DNA of 64,000 bases from Bacillota bacterium (GCA_023435895.1 JAEZLH010000017.1:744001-808000); one strand, 5' to 3'; positions 8,337-17,314 are shown, counted from the first letter of the stretch. Translations and numbers: made by a program. The notes: a model not told the origin generated them from the letters alone.

Positions 8337-9089
8337 ATGAGTCCACAAGATTTTTTACCTATTCCAGAACTGGAAGTCTGTAAACGCTTATTATGTATTC
8401 AACCCCATCCGGATGATAATGAGGTTGGTGCGGGAGCTACTATCGCAAAATTAGCATCTTTGGGGTGTGAGATAACTTATCTGACTGTAACTGATGGAAG
8501 TAAGGGAACCTATGACCCGAATCAGACAGGGGAGGAGCTGGCTAATATACGTCTACAGGAAGCTACGGAAGCAGCTGCACTTCTTGGTGTAACCCATCAC
8601 CGCTTTCTAGGCTTTGAAGATGGGGGTTATGCCAGTGAAAAAGAACTTTGTAATCGTATCATCTCTGTTATCAGAGAGGTTAAGCCGGAAATCATTATGA
8701 CAGTGGATCCATTTTTGTTATATGAAGGCCATCCCGATCATAGGAGGGTAGGAATGGCTGCGGCAGAAGCATGCTTATTTAGCAACATGGTTTCCTACCG
8801 TACCGGAAGAGTTGGTCAGGATGAACCTTGGAGTGTATCAGGAATTGCCTTTCACACAACTGCCCACCCCAATACGATTATTAACGTTGACGCAACCTGG
8901 GAGTTAAAAAACAAGGCAATCTTAACACATAAAAGTCAGTTCGAGCCGGAAAGCTTCCAGTTCCTTCAGAGGTATTTTGATTATAAAGCACAGGAATATG
9001 CCAAAGGTAAAGGGTTTGAACGAGGAGAGGCTTTTAAGGTACTCACACCCACCCATCTCCATATGAGTGTGGATACCATGTATGTATAG
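8337..9089 (+). CDS. PIG-L (LmbE) family N-acetylglucosaminyl deacetylase
   Basis: A zinc-dependent deacetylase of 250 residues that removes acetyl groups from N-acetylglucosamine-type sugars. The metal site is plain: QPHPDDNEVG (His24, Asp26, Asp27) and EGHPDHRRVG. There is no signal peptide, so it acts in the cytoplasm on imported sugar. I start it at 8337 (MSPQDF) because GAGGGAGGA lies 6 bases before; an upstream ATG at 8313 has no binding site and sits about 9 bases from the predicted transcript start. It is the first gene of an operon with a sugar symporter, a kinase and a GH4 hydrolase, so its substrate is probably an acetylated amino-sugar oligosaccharide such as chitobiose (inference). 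Confidence 0.88.
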   Translation: MSPQDFLPIPELEVCKRLLCIQPHPDDNEVGAGATIAKLASLGCEITYLTVTDGSKGTYDPNQTGEELANIRLQEATEAAALLGVTHHRFLGFEDGGYASEKELCNRIISVIREVKPEIIMTVDPFLLYEGHPDHRRVGMAAAEACLFSNMVSYRTGRVGQDEPWSVSGIAFHTTAHPNTIINVDATWELKNKAILTHKSQFEPESFQFLQRYFDYKAQEYAKGKGFERGEAFKVLTPTHLHMSVDTMYV

Positions 9090-9160
9090 ATCATTCGGCT
9101 GGTGGCAGTGCTGCCCACGAAGCGGGATAACTTTTTGACAGCACAGAAAAGGGGATAACG

Positions 9161-10468
9161 ATGCAAAAGAAAGGTAAGGATAAAAGTTCAAGCACTATGA
9201 AACCGACTAATGCCATCATCTATGCACTGGGAATGCTGGGTCTTACAATACCCGGTCAGATGTACATAGCCTATGCTACATTTTTTTATAATGACAAACT
9301 ACATTTACCGCTTCATATGATATCTGTGGGTATGATTTTCTTTACCATATGGGATGCCTTTAATGATCCGATTATGGGTTTTTTATCCGATAGGACTAGG
9401 ACAAAAATTGGACGTAGAAAGCCGTGGCTTTTGATTGCAGCACCTCTTTACTGCCTGTTCTATATTTTATTCTTTGCACCTCCTGAAAGCCTGCAACACG
9501 GGTTGCCGTTAGCGATTTATTTCACGGTGTTTCTGATGTTACTAGAAACAATGGGGACAGTGGTAGGTACTAACTATCATTCACTGTTTCCGGAGCTGTT
9601 TAAGACAAAAGACGAAAGAACCTTTGTGAATGCACTTAGACAAGCACTTCAATTAGTAGGTATGATTGTGGGAGTGTCCTTAACACCAATGATTGCTGAC
9701 CACTTCGGTTATGCAGTAACAGCAGCATTTTTATCCGTTCTTGGAATGATGCTAGTAGTGATTTCTGCGCTTGGTAGTCATGAGGATCAAAACTATAAGG
9801 AAACGGATACTCCTGGACTAAAAGAATCCATTCAAGCGGTGTTGGGTAATCGAAACTTTTGGACGGTCAGCTTTGCCAATTTCTTTTATCAGGCAACAGC
9901 AGGGCTTCTACTAGCAGCTATACCTTATTATGTGAAATATGCATTGGCTCTTGAGGATGCACAGGCCACATTTCTTACGGGAGCAGTTTTTATTGCAGCA
10001 ATTCCGGCTATGATATTATGGGCAAAGATGATTCAGCGCTTTGGCTCCTTGCGTACCTGGAAAATATCTCTGGCCTTTCTAGCGCTGTCGGTAATACCCC
10101 TTTATTTTACGAACTCCTTAATTTCTTCCATGCTCTTTGGAGCTATAGTCGGCGTGGGTATCGCCGGTGTGACTGCCAACATCGATTTAATCAATGCTAG
10201 AATTATTGATGAGGATGGCAGAAAATCAGGACTACGAAGAGAAGGTATCTATATTAGTGCCATAAGCTTTGTAACGCGCTTTTCTGGTTTTATTAAGAGT
10301 TTAATCTTTTTAATCATTACCTATGCTTTTGGTTTTGTAGACAGTGAGCGACCCGGCAGTCATCCTGGCACAGCTTCACGCTTTATGTTCGTGGTGTTTC
10401 CGCTGATTTTAATGGGGATTGCATATGGCATATCTTGGTTGGTGAAATTTAAGGATGAGGAAGAATAG
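9161..10468 (+). CDS. GPH-family sugar:cation symporter
   Basis: A 435-residue transporter of the glycoside-pentoside-hexuronide family (MFS fold, about twelve helices). The loop after helix 2, GFLSDRTRTKIGRRKPWLLIAAP, is the typical GPH signature, as in MelB and its relatives. It should bring a glycoside or oligosaccharide into the cell unmodified, driven by a sodium or proton gradient. It is the second gene of the operon, 71 bp after the deacetylase, with ribosome binding site AAAAGGGGAT. Since no phosphotransferase genes are present, phosphorylation must be done by the kinase that follows (inference). Confidence 0.9.
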   Translation: MQKKGKDKSSSTMKPTNAIIYALGMLGLTIPGQMYIAYATFFYNDKLHLPLHMISVGMIFFTIWDAFNDPIMGFLSDRTRTKIGRRKPWLLIAAPLYCLFYILFFAPPESLQHGLPLAIYFTVFLMLLETMGTVVGTNYHSLFPELFKTKDERTFVNALRQALQLVGMIVGVSLTPMIADHFGYAVTAAFLSVLGMMLVVISALGSHEDQNYKETDTPGLKESIQAVLGNRNFWTVSFANFFYQATAGLLLAAIPYYVKYALALEDAQATFLTGAVFIAAIPAMILWAKMIQRFGSLRTWKISLAFLALSVIPLYFTNSLISSMLFGAIVGVGIAGVTANIDLINARIIDEDGRKSGLRREGIYISAISFVTRFSGFIKSLIFLIITYAFGFVDSERPGSHPGTASRFMFVVFPLILMGIAYGISWLVKFKDEEE

Positions 10469-10538
10469 GAGAATGGACTGAGCTATGGCAGAATAAAGCT
10501 GGCATTAAAATAACGAATTACTAATGGAAGGTGAAAAA

Positions 10539-11513
10539 GTGAATTATTATATTGGATTTGACGGTGGACAGACAAAAACAGAGGGGCTTCTCTCAAACTC
10601 GGAAGGCAAAGTTCTGGGATATTACAGATGTGGTGATACCAACCACCAAAATATTGGTATTGAGAATACCAAAGAACTCTTGGGAGAGGGAGTAAGAACA
10701 CTGCTGGAACAAGCAAAATTAAAGCCAGAGGATATTACTTATTCCTACCTGGGTTTGGCGGGTGCCGATTTGGAAGGGGATTTTAAGATTCTTAATGAGA
10801 ATTTATCATCTCTATTTCAGCATAAAAATTTCATGATAAAAAATGACGCGTGGGTAGCATTGGCGGCAGGAACAAGGAGTACTTATGGGGCGGTTTCCAT
10901 CTGTGGAACCTCCCATAATATTGCTGTTAGGAATAAACAGGGGGAGGAACATATCCTAATATCACTATCTTATGAGGCTGGGAACTTTGGTGGTGGAGAT
11001 AATTTGGCGAAGGAGACGCTGCACCGAACCTTTCGAGCGTATGAGCATACGGATCAGCCTACCATATTAACCAGCATGATTCCGAAAGCATTTGGAGCAA
11101 ACAGCATGGATGAGATTGTAGAGCTGGTTGGTTGGAATCGTTATAGCAAGGAAGAACTGCATCGCATTCCTAAAATGGTATTCGACACAGCCTCCACAGG
11201 TGACGAGGTAGCACAGGAGCTTATTATTAGTATGGGTATAGAGATTGGTAAGGCACTTGGCGGTAAGATTATCTATGCAGGGATGAAGGATGAGGAAATC
11301 CCGGTGGTTCTCAGCGGTAGTTTATTTACAAAAGCAAGTTCCACGCTTCATGTGGATGCCCTTCGGGTAGCATTAAAATGTAAGGTACCAAGAGCGGATA
11401 TTATCATTAATAATAGCCCTCCGGTAATTGGCGGAGTTCTTGAAGCCATGAAGCATGCAAATGCAACCATTACAGATGAGGTGTTTCACAATTTGAAGGA
11501 GGTAGTGCTGTGA
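10539..11513 (+). CDS. BadF/BadG-type N-acetylglucosamine kinase-like protein
   Basis: An ATP-dependent sugar kinase of the ASKHA fold, 324 residues. The N-terminal phosphate loop YYIGFDGGQTKTEG is the family signature, followed by the second motif KNDAWVALAAGT and the adenosine-site region VVLSGSLF. Eukaryotic and bacterial relatives phosphorylate N-acetylglucosamine or glucosamine at O6. I start it at GTG 10539, because GGAAGGTG lies just before it; the ATG at 10524 lacks a binding site. It overlaps the GH4 gene by 4 bases, showing translational coupling. It could act on the disaccharide before cleavage, as GH4 6-phospho-glycosidases require, or on free sugar afterwards. Confidence 0.85.
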   Translation: MNYYIGFDGGQTKTEGLLSNSEGKVLGYYRCGDTNHQNIGIENTKELLGEGVRTLLEQAKLKPEDITYSYLGLAGADLEGDFKILNENLSSLFQHKNFMIKNDAWVALAAGTRSTYGAVSICGTSHNIAVRNKQGEEHILISLSYEAGNFGGGDNLAKETLHRTFRAYEHTDQPTILTSMIPKAFGANSMDEIVELVGWNRYSKEELHRIPKMVFDTASTGDEVAQELIISMGIEIGKALGGKIIYAGMKDEEIPVVLSGSLFTKASSTLHVDALRVALKCKVPRADIIINNSPPVIGGVLEAMKHANATITDEVFHNLKEVVL

Positions 11514-12817
11514 AGAATATAAAAATGACGATTATCGGAGCAGGCAGCAGCTATATGCCGGAGCTTCTAGAAGGAATTATTAATAATAAAATCTTCAAAG
11601 TTTATGAAATTGCTCTTGTAGACGTGGAAGCAGGTATGCAAAATGCAACTATAATTTTGGAATTAACTAAGCGTATGCTGAAGAAGGTCAATAATGATGC
11701 CAAAATCTATCTGACCATGGATCGAAGAGAAGCATTACAGAATGCAGACTTTGTTGTAACCCAAATCAGAGTTGGCGGGTTGGATGCAAGAATCCGAGAT
11801 GAGAAGATCCCGCTTCGTTATGGGCTCATTGGTCAGGAGACCACAGGGGCAGGAGGCTTTGGCAATGCGTTACGTACTGTACCAGTAATTGTTGAGATAG
11901 CCAGAGAGATGGAAGAAATCTGTCCCAGTGCCTATCTGATTAATTTTGCCAATCCTTCAGGAATTGTTACACAGGCAGTTCATCAATATTCTAATATTAA
12001 ATGTGTGGGGCTATGCAATCTGCCAATTAATATAGAACGGGAACTAAGTGAATACTTTGGCAGGAGGCCAGAGGAAGTATATGTTAAGATGGCAGGCTTA
12101 AATCATCTATCCTTTGTTACGGATATTTTGATTGATGGGGTGTCTAGATTTGGGGAATTATTTGACGAAGGTTACTTTACAAAGAAGCTAGCACATCAAA
12201 CCATTGAGGTCGAAGGTGGGGCAGAGTTGATTCATAAGATTAGACTAATGCCAACCTCCTACCTTCAATATTTTTGGTTTGAGCAGCAGAAGTTGGAACA
12301 AATACAGAAAGACATTATACAAGGAATTGGAACAAGAGGGGAACAGGTTAAAGAGGTAGAGCAAGAATTATTTGAAATCTATGCAGATAAAACAGTGGAT
12401 GAAAAACCAAAGCTTTTAGAGAAGCGAGGAGGTGCACTCTATTCCACGGCTGCATTGAATCTGATATCAGCTCTTTTAAACCCGGTTCCGACCGTGCAAA
12501 TTGTAAATACCTTGAATAAAGGAGCAATCCCAAATCTGCCTTACGATGCGGTAGTAGAATGTAATGCTCTAATCAGTACCAATGGGGTTCACGCAATCAC
12601 CACGGATTCTCTTCCTGCCTCGGTAGAACCCTTAGTGAGCCAGATAAAACAATTTGAAATGTACACCTGTGAAGCAGCTATGGCTGGTGACCGTGAGCTT
12701 GCATATCTGGCATTGTTAAATCATCCGTTGGTACATGGGCATCATAATGCGATACGGCTGGTTGAAGATATTATTGAGGAGAATAAGGCGTTTTTGCCTA
12801 ATTTTTATAATAAGTAA
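11510..12817 (+). CDS. GH4-family 6-phospho-beta-glucosidase-like hydrolase
   Basis: A 435-residue NAD- and Mn-dependent glycosidase of family GH4. The N-terminal Rossmann motif is MTIIGAGSSYMPELLEGI; the metal-binding Cys lies in GLCNLPINI and the partner His in GLNHLSF; ETTGAGGFGNALRTVP is also typical. CNxPI followed by GLNHL fits the 6-phospho-beta-glucosidase branch, which includes E. coli ChbF, the enzyme that splits mono-deacetylated chitobiose 6-phosphate. The start is GTG, overlapping the kinase stop by 4 bases. With the deacetylase and kinase it completes a plausible chitobiose pathway. The exact substrate is inferred, not shown. Confidence 0.9.
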   Translation: MKNIKMTIIGAGSSYMPELLEGIINNKIFKVYEIALVDVEAGMQNATIILELTKRMLKKVNNDAKIYLTMDRREALQNADFVVTQIRVGGLDARIRDEKIPLRYGLIGQETTGAGGFGNALRTVPVIVEIAREMEEICPSAYLINFANPSGIVTQAVHQYSNIKCVGLCNLPINIERELSEYFGRRPEEVYVKMAGLNHLSFVTDILIDGVSRFGELFDEGYFTKKLAHQTIEVEGGAELIHKIRLMPTSYLQYFWFEQQKLEQIQKDIIQGIGTRGEQVKEVEQELFEIYADKTVDEKPKLLEKRGGALYSTAALNLISALLNPVPTVQIVNTLNKGAIPNLPYDAVVECNALISTNGVHAITTDSLPASVEPLVSQIKQFEMYTCEAAMAGDRELAYLALLNHPLVHGHHNAIRLVEDIIEENKAFLPNFYNK

Positions 12818-13106
12818 ATATGCAGCGATTTTCGAACGGATGATAAAAGTTGGATGAGTTAACTCTCCTCATTCTTTCATATTAAAACCCAATTAGAATC
12901 TAATTAAAACGGGAAAATTTACTATAAACGATAATTGTTTTATGCTATAATTCATTAAGGAAATGCATGACTAACAAGCGTGAATTAGTTGAGGATAACG
13001 ATCCGAGGACATAAACTTATGAAACCCAAGAACAGATGTGTTTCTGGTAAATTTACTATCGTATATTGCGATAATGACATATTAGTTTTCAAGGAGATTG
13101 GTAGAT

Positions 13107-13469
13107 ATGAGTAGAAGAGTGAGAGTGAAACCAAGTAGAGGTCAATCAGCATTTGGATTTTTTGTGGGGATAATATTTTGTTGTATAGGGCTATTTGTAG
13201 TCATACCTACATTTGGTCCATTTGGACTTATATGGACATTGTTTGCTGTTATTATTACAATTATGAATGGGATTAGCGCATTCTCAGATAAGGGAATTGC
13301 CTCTCATGAAATAGTAATTGATGATATGAATGATTATTCCAATAATAATTTCGAGTACAAAAAGTCTTCTGAGGAAAGAATGAAGGAATTACAGCAACTA
13401 TATCAACAAGGCATGATTTCGGAGGAGGAATATAACAAGAAACGAGCTCAGATATTGGAGCAACTCTGA
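13107..13469 (+). CDS. Small membrane protein with C-terminal SHOCT domain
   Basis: A 120-residue protein with two adjacent membrane helices (about residues 13-35 and 38-58), an acidic linker and a C-terminal SHOCT motif (RMKELQQLYQQGMISEEEYNKKR). SHOCT is a short helical oligomerisation motif found at the ends of many membrane proteins; it gives no function by itself. The start ATG at 13107 is chosen because AAGGAG lies 10 bases before; a TTG at 13098 is too close to that site. An extended -10 promoter (TGCTATAAT, 12943-12951) lies about 155 bases upstream. Confidence 0.75.
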   Translation: MSRRVRVKPSRGQSAFGFFVGIIFCCIGLFVVIPTFGPFGLIWTLFAVIITIMNGISAFSDKGIASHEIVIDDMNDYSNNNFEYKKSSEERMKELQQLYQQGMISEEEYNKKRAQILEQL

Positions 13470-13654
13470 TAATAGAGCATAATACATCTGTTAACAAGAT
13501 CGTTCAAAAGGATCCGAAACTAATTAACCATGTTTCCTTGGGAAGCCCGAATCATTGACTGGTACAGGATGAGTGCGGATGGTTATTCTAAGATAGAGGA
13601 TTACAAAGGGTATTGCTTTTTTTAAAGACTGAATAACTTCAAGGAGGAAATGAA

Positions 13655-14224
13655 ATGAATAGCATCTATTATCCTACTCAACTTCTTTATCTTTTTCTTA
13701 TTACAATTTCTATAGTATCCTTTATAATCTTTTTGATTATTGTGATTATACGGGCAATGAAACGGAGAAGTTTAAAAGTACCTATTATAGTTTTTTTGGC
13801 AATAATAGTATGTTTCTCTATCATTGCAGGAAGTGTTACTTTAAGCGATTATCAAAAGGACAAGTGGTACTATGACTTAAAAAGTCAAATCAAGAAAGAG
13901 TATCCTATAGTAAATAACATCGAATGCGACATTACTACACCTTCACCTACTTTATCACTGTTTGTATATTGTAATAAAAACGCTGATAAGAACAAGATCG
14001 AGACTGTTTTTCAAACAATTAAAAATCATCTATTTAATAATAGTTCAGGAAGTAATCCGTCTCAGCAAAGTTGGTTAAAAAGAGGTCAAGGAGAATACAC
14101 TCAAATATATATTTGGTTTTATACTGATAATACTGATAAAGCAGAAGTTACATATTATGCAAGTTATTATACAGATGGTTATAGGAATAAAGTTGATAAT
14201 TTTACAACTTGGGACATTAAATAG
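13655..14224 (+). CDS. Hypothetical membrane-anchored protein
   Basis: A 189-residue protein I do not recognise. Two membrane helices (about 8-30 and 40-62) are followed by a hydrophilic domain of about 125 residues, probably outside the cell. That domain has two cysteines (NIECDIT and FVYCNKN) about 16 residues apart that could form a disulfide, and an aromatic, Tyr-rich end (YIWFYTDNTDKAEVTYYASYYTDGY). The ribosome binding site is AAGGAGG. The AT-rich codon use, compared with the sugar operon upstream, hints at acquired DNA. A decayed gene follows. Confidence 0.6.
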   Translation: MNSIYYPTQLLYLFLITISIVSFIIFLIIVIIRAMKRRSLKVPIIVFLAIIVCFSIIAGSVTLSDYQKDKWYYDLKSQIKKEYPIVNNIECDITTPSPTLSLFVYCNKNADKNKIETVFQTIKNHLFNNSSGSNPSQQSWLKRGQGEYTQIYIWFYTDNTDKAEVTYYASYYTDGYRNKVDNFTTWDIK

Positions 14225-14304
14225 AAAAATGATGCATAAACCTTGAATTAATATACTTTAATTATGTTTTTTCTATGATAATATAATTCTGAGCTTTGTA
14301 AATA

Positions 14305-14491
14305 ATCATTTAGATTATTATGAGATGTTTATTTTAGATAATTCGTCTCTGTATGATTTTTGTTGGTCAGATGGTGAAATTGAAAAAATCCATGATAAGA
14401 TGACTACTATAAAATTGATGCACATAATATTAAGGGGTTAGTAATTATTGATATTCTTGAAAAAACTAAGCATAACATCGATATAACATAA
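14305..14491 (+). pseudogene. Remnant of a frameshifted gene
   Basis: One frame reads HLDYYEMFILDNSSLYDFCWSD, running to about 14399; a one-base shift then lets it continue as DDYYKIDAHNIKGLVIIDIL until a stop at 14489. The two halves join smoothly, as expected of one coding sequence with a single-base loss near 14400. There is no start with a ribosome binding site. I do not recognise the family. It is the only coding-like content between 14225 and the terminator at 14627. Confidence 0.5.
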
Positions 14492-14626
14492 ATGATTTCC
14501 TTCAATAAAATAGTTATTGAAAAGAAATTATGAATGTACTAAGATAATTTGCTAGTAACTCTAGTGTGCATTTATAGTAAGGTTAACTTTTATTTCATTT
14601 AAATGATAGGCATATTAGAAAGTTTG

Positions 14627-14660
14627 ATAGGTACAGGAAATTATTCCTGTACCTATTTTC
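14627..14660. terminator. Strong hairpin terminator
   Basis: ATAGGTACAGGAA, the 4-base loop ATTA, and TTCCTGTACCTAT: a perfect 13 bp stem followed by TTTCATT. It separates the hypothetical/decayed genes from the PadR operon. Confidence 0.75.
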
Positions 14661-14799
14661 ATTAAAGACTATGTTAATAATAATGTATTCTCAGCTTTTA
14701 AAATAAAAAGATAAGGTGCGTGACAGGGAATGGATATTTTCAAGAACTATTTTAAATCTTACTCGCAATAAATATTTGTAAATTTTCCTCACACTCCTA

Positions 14800-14828
14800 T
14801 TGACATATAATATTATATGGTATATAGT
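14800..14828 (+). promoter_or_regulatory. Promoter and probable PadR operator
   Basis: TTGACA (14800-14805), a 17 bp spacer and TATAGT (14823-14828). A perfect 16 bp palindrome, CATATAATATTATATG (14804-14819), fills the spacer and overlaps the -35 element. PadR regulators bind palindromes and usually repress themselves, so this is the likely operator. Confidence 0.75.
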
Positions 14829-14880
14829 ATTGTTAAATCAATAATATTGAATGAGATATAAGAAGGAAGGAGTTGTTGGC

Positions 14881-15198
14881 ATGGTATTTAATACCGGTTC
14901 AGCGTTGCTTGATGCAATTGTGCTTGCTGTCGTTTCGAAGGAACCGGAAGGAACGTATGGGTATAAGATTACACAGGATGTTCGTCAGGCGATTGAAATA
15001 TCGGAATCAACCTTGTATCCGGTTCTACGAAGACTCCAGAAGGATGCTTGTTTGCAGGTATATGATTTAGAGTTCGGAGGAAGAAATCGAAGATACTATA
15101 AGATAACGGATGCGGGATTGGCACAATTAAGGCTCTATATAGACGAATGGGAGAGCTATTATAAGAAGATCAATAATATTTTTGAAGGAGTGAAATAG
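14881..15198 (+). CDS. PadR-family transcriptional regulator
   Basis: A 105-residue winged-helix regulator with PadR signatures: GTYGYKITQDV, SESTLYPVLRRLQKD and the wing FGGRNRRYYKITDAG, with a short C-terminal dimerisation helix (PadR-s2 type). I start it at 14881, where AAGGAAGGAG sits 8 bases upstream, rather than at an ATG at 14851 that lacks a site. It is followed without a gap by a DUF1700 membrane protein, a very common pairing, and probably represses this operon through the palindrome in its promoter. In related systems the trigger is envelope stress or a drug; here that is inference. Confidence 0.92.
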   Translation: MVFNTGSALLDAIVLAVVSKEPEGTYGYKITQDVRQAIEISESTLYPVLRRLQKDACLQVYDLEFGGRNRRYYKITDAGLAQLRLYIDEWESYYKKINNIFEGVK

Positions 15199-15969
15199 AT
15201 GACAAAGCTAGAATTCATGAAGGAACTCGAAAGCTTATTGTCCGATATCCCTTTAGAAGAAAGAGAAGAGGCTCTTAATTATTATAACGGATATATAGAG
15301 GATGCCGGGAAAGAGCATGAAGAGGATATTTTAAAGGAATTAGGTTCACCGGGTAAGGTGGCAGGAATTATTAAAGCTGACTTGAACCTGAATGCACAGG
15401 ATCGGGTAAGCAGTGGTTATTTTACAGAGAAGGGCTATGAGGATACAACATTTACAGAGGATAAGTATCAGGTCATGGGAGCAAAGAGCCAAAGCCAATC
15501 AAGAGACAATACAGGTACCAATCAACAACAGAATAATTATAATCAGTCCGCCAATCGTGAAAACGCATCAGAGGGATCAAAAGCACAATCCTACTGGAAG
15601 CGATCTGACACAGGAATGAAGATAGGCATCATTATACTTATCTGTATTTTCGGCTTTCCGTTTATTATCTCAGCGTTTGGAGTTTTTGTAGGTGTAGTAT
15701 CTGCTATCATTGGGATTGTAATAGGATTTGGAGCTGCTGGAATTGCGATGATTGTTACAGGGTTTTCCCTGTTTGTTACAGGACTCACTGAGCTTACAAT
15801 ACCATTCTTTGGATTATTATTATGTGGTGCAGGATTATTAATACTAGGTTTGGGAATGCTGTTTATGTCCTTCACCATATTCCTTTGCAAGAGTGTACTG
15901 CCAGCAATATTTAAGGGTATTATTCAAGTTTGCAGAATGCCTTTTCAGAATAGGAGCGTGATGGTATGA
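15199..15969 (+). CDS. DUF1700 (HAAS-domain) membrane protein
   Basis: A 256-residue protein. The N-terminal helical domain (about 1-60: MTKLEFMKELESLLSDIP, REEALNYYNGYIEDAG, ILKELGSP) is the DUF1700/HAAS domain found beside PadR regulators. A polar Gln/Asn/Ser-rich linker (about 90-130) follows, then three or four hydrophobic, glycine-rich helices (about 138-245). The start codon follows the PadR stop directly and the stop overlaps the next gene (ATGA). It is thought to act in a membrane sensing complex with the PadR protein, but no biochemical role is established for most members. Confidence 0.85.
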   Translation: MTKLEFMKELESLLSDIPLEEREEALNYYNGYIEDAGKEHEEDILKELGSPGKVAGIIKADLNLNAQDRVSSGYFTEKGYEDTTFTEDKYQVMGAKSQSQSRDNTGTNQQQNNYNQSANRENASEGSKAQSYWKRSDTGMKIGIIILICIFGFPFIISAFGVFVGVVSAIIGIVIGFGAAGIAMIVTGFSLFVTGLTELTIPFFGLLLCGAGLLILGLGMLFMSFTIFLCKSVLPAIFKGIIQVCRMPFQNRSVMV

Positions 15970-16805
15970 AATCTTTTTCAAAAATTTGGATTGGAATAAG
16001 CTTAATGGCGATTGGCTTTGGAATCGCATTACTGATTATCGCATTCTCGATTTCGGGATTTCGTCAGATAAAGGAAACAAAGGCTCTTCATGAAAATTAT
16101 GAAGGGGTAACCAGTATTAATATGGACATCGATTACCGCGCCGTTGAGATTGTCAAAGGAACTGATTTCTCCATTGAAGCTGACAACTTGGTTGAGAATG
16201 AACTTTTAACCTACGTAGAGGGCGGTGTTTGGCATATTAAAGAGAATAATAAAGAACGAATTAATCTTTTTGGATTAAAAATTCCGTTGGAACAGCTTTT
16301 TGACTGGAATAATAAGTTTAAGATTACAATCACCATTCCAGAGGACTTTGTTGCAGAGAATATGGATATTCGTATAAAAGCCGGTTCACTGGATGCTGAG
16401 ATAATCAACGCAAAATCCTGTAATCTTGATGTAAAGACTGGAAAGATATCCGTCGAAAATCTATCCGTCTCAGAAGCCTCCAATTATCATGTGGGAGCAG
16501 GCGATATTGAGATAAATAACATTAAGGTTAAAAATATTGATTTATCCTGTGATGTGGGAAATATTGAAGTAAACGGTGATATAACAGGAGAAAGTAAGAT
16601 AACCAATAATGTGGGCAATGTGGAACTTGATTTAATTGGTAAAGAAGAAGATTATTCCTACAGAGTCAGCAGCGATTTGGGTAATGTAACAGTGGGAAAT
16701 CAGAGTTATCATAATATCAATAACAAAGTGATTAATAACAACGATGCAAAGAATTATTTGAATTTAGATTGCAATATTGGGAATATAACTGTAAAATTTA
16801 AGTAA
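15966..16805 (+). CDS. DUF4097 beta-strand repeat protein, membrane-anchored
   Basis: A 279-residue protein with an N-terminal membrane helix (about 5-28) and a long extracytoplasmic domain of repeating beta strands with the rhythm INxxxGxIxV, typical of DUF4097/LiaG-like putative adhesin domains. Repeats are plain near the C-terminus (VGNIEVNGDITG, VGNVELDL, LGNVTVGN, IGNITVKF). It overlaps the DUF1700 gene by 4 bases, and a PspC gene follows 198 bp on. This set (PadR, DUF1700, DUF4097, PspC) resembles envelope-stress modules of Firmicutes. A scaffold or sensor role is inferred. Confidence 0.85.
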   Translation: MKSFSKIWIGISLMAIGFGIALLIIAFSISGFRQIKETKALHENYEGVTSINMDIDYRAVEIVKGTDFSIEADNLVENELLTYVEGGVWHIKENNKERINLFGLKIPLEQLFDWNNKFKITITIPEDFVAENMDIRIKAGSLDAEIINAKSCNLDVKTGKISVENLSVSEASNYHVGAGDIEINNIKVKNIDLSCDVGNIEVNGDITGESKITNNVGNVELDLIGKEEDYSYRVSSDLGNVTVGNQSYHNINNKVINNNDAKNYLNLDCNIGNITVKFK

Positions 16806-17003
16806 ACAAAGAAATCAATATGATAATGTCAAAACACTGTAATCAGCGCTGTTGTATGCACAATGGACGCAATTCTGAAGTGGTTACTAATCTGGAACGA
16901 AGCGTAGGAGTGGAGGAATTTGCATCAGCCTAGCATATATTATTAATAATAATATAGTTTAATATTTACCTATAGAATTATATGAAAGGAAGGAGAAACG
17001 AAT

Positions 17004-17189
17004 ATGGAACCAAAAAGATTATTTAGATCAAATAAGAGCAAGATGATTTGTGGTGTATGTGGAGGTTTAGGTGATTATCTCAATGTGGATCCTACCATAA
17101 TCCGTTTGCTGTGGGTTTTATTTGGATTAACTGGGTTTGGAATCTTAGCTTACTTTATAGCAGCAATTGTCGTGCCTGTTGAAATGTAG
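17004..17189 (+). CDS. PspC-domain envelope stress protein
   Basis: A 61-residue PspC protein: a cytoplasmic N-terminus (KRLFRSNKSKMICGVCGGLGDYLNVDPTIIRLLWV) followed by one membrane helix (about 38-58). The GVCGGLGDYL...DPTxxRLxW pattern is the family signature. In E. coli PspC senses membrane damage with PspB; in Firmicutes such proteins are often in LiaRS-type or PadR-type stress modules. It has a good ribosome binding site (GAAAGGAAGGAG), and the AT-rich DNA upstream may hold its own promoter. Confidence 0.9.
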   Translation: MEPKRLFRSNKSKMICGVCGGLGDYLNVDPTIIRLLWVLFGLTGFGILAYFIAAIVVPVEM

Positions 17190-17241
17190 TCCATAGAAGA
17201 GTCCAGCAGTTATGAAATAAGATTTGAGGATTGGTAATAAA

Positions 17242-17314
17242 ATGGGACTGTTAATGGGTAATTCTTAAAAGGAAAAATTATTCCGAAAGAATACACCTTA
17301 ACAGTCCCATCTTT
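17242..17314. terminator. Long bidirectional terminator
   Basis: ATGGGACTGTTAA pairs with TTAACAGTCCCAT across a loop that itself folds (ATTCTT/AAGAAT). It lies between convergent genes, in a 318 bp gap in which I see nothing else. Confidence 0.7.

Noticed and set aside
12903..12917. Third LacI operator-like site (ATTAAAACGGGAAAA)
   Set aside because: It shares TTAAAACGG with the sites at 8142 and 8254 but lacks the right half and symmetry.
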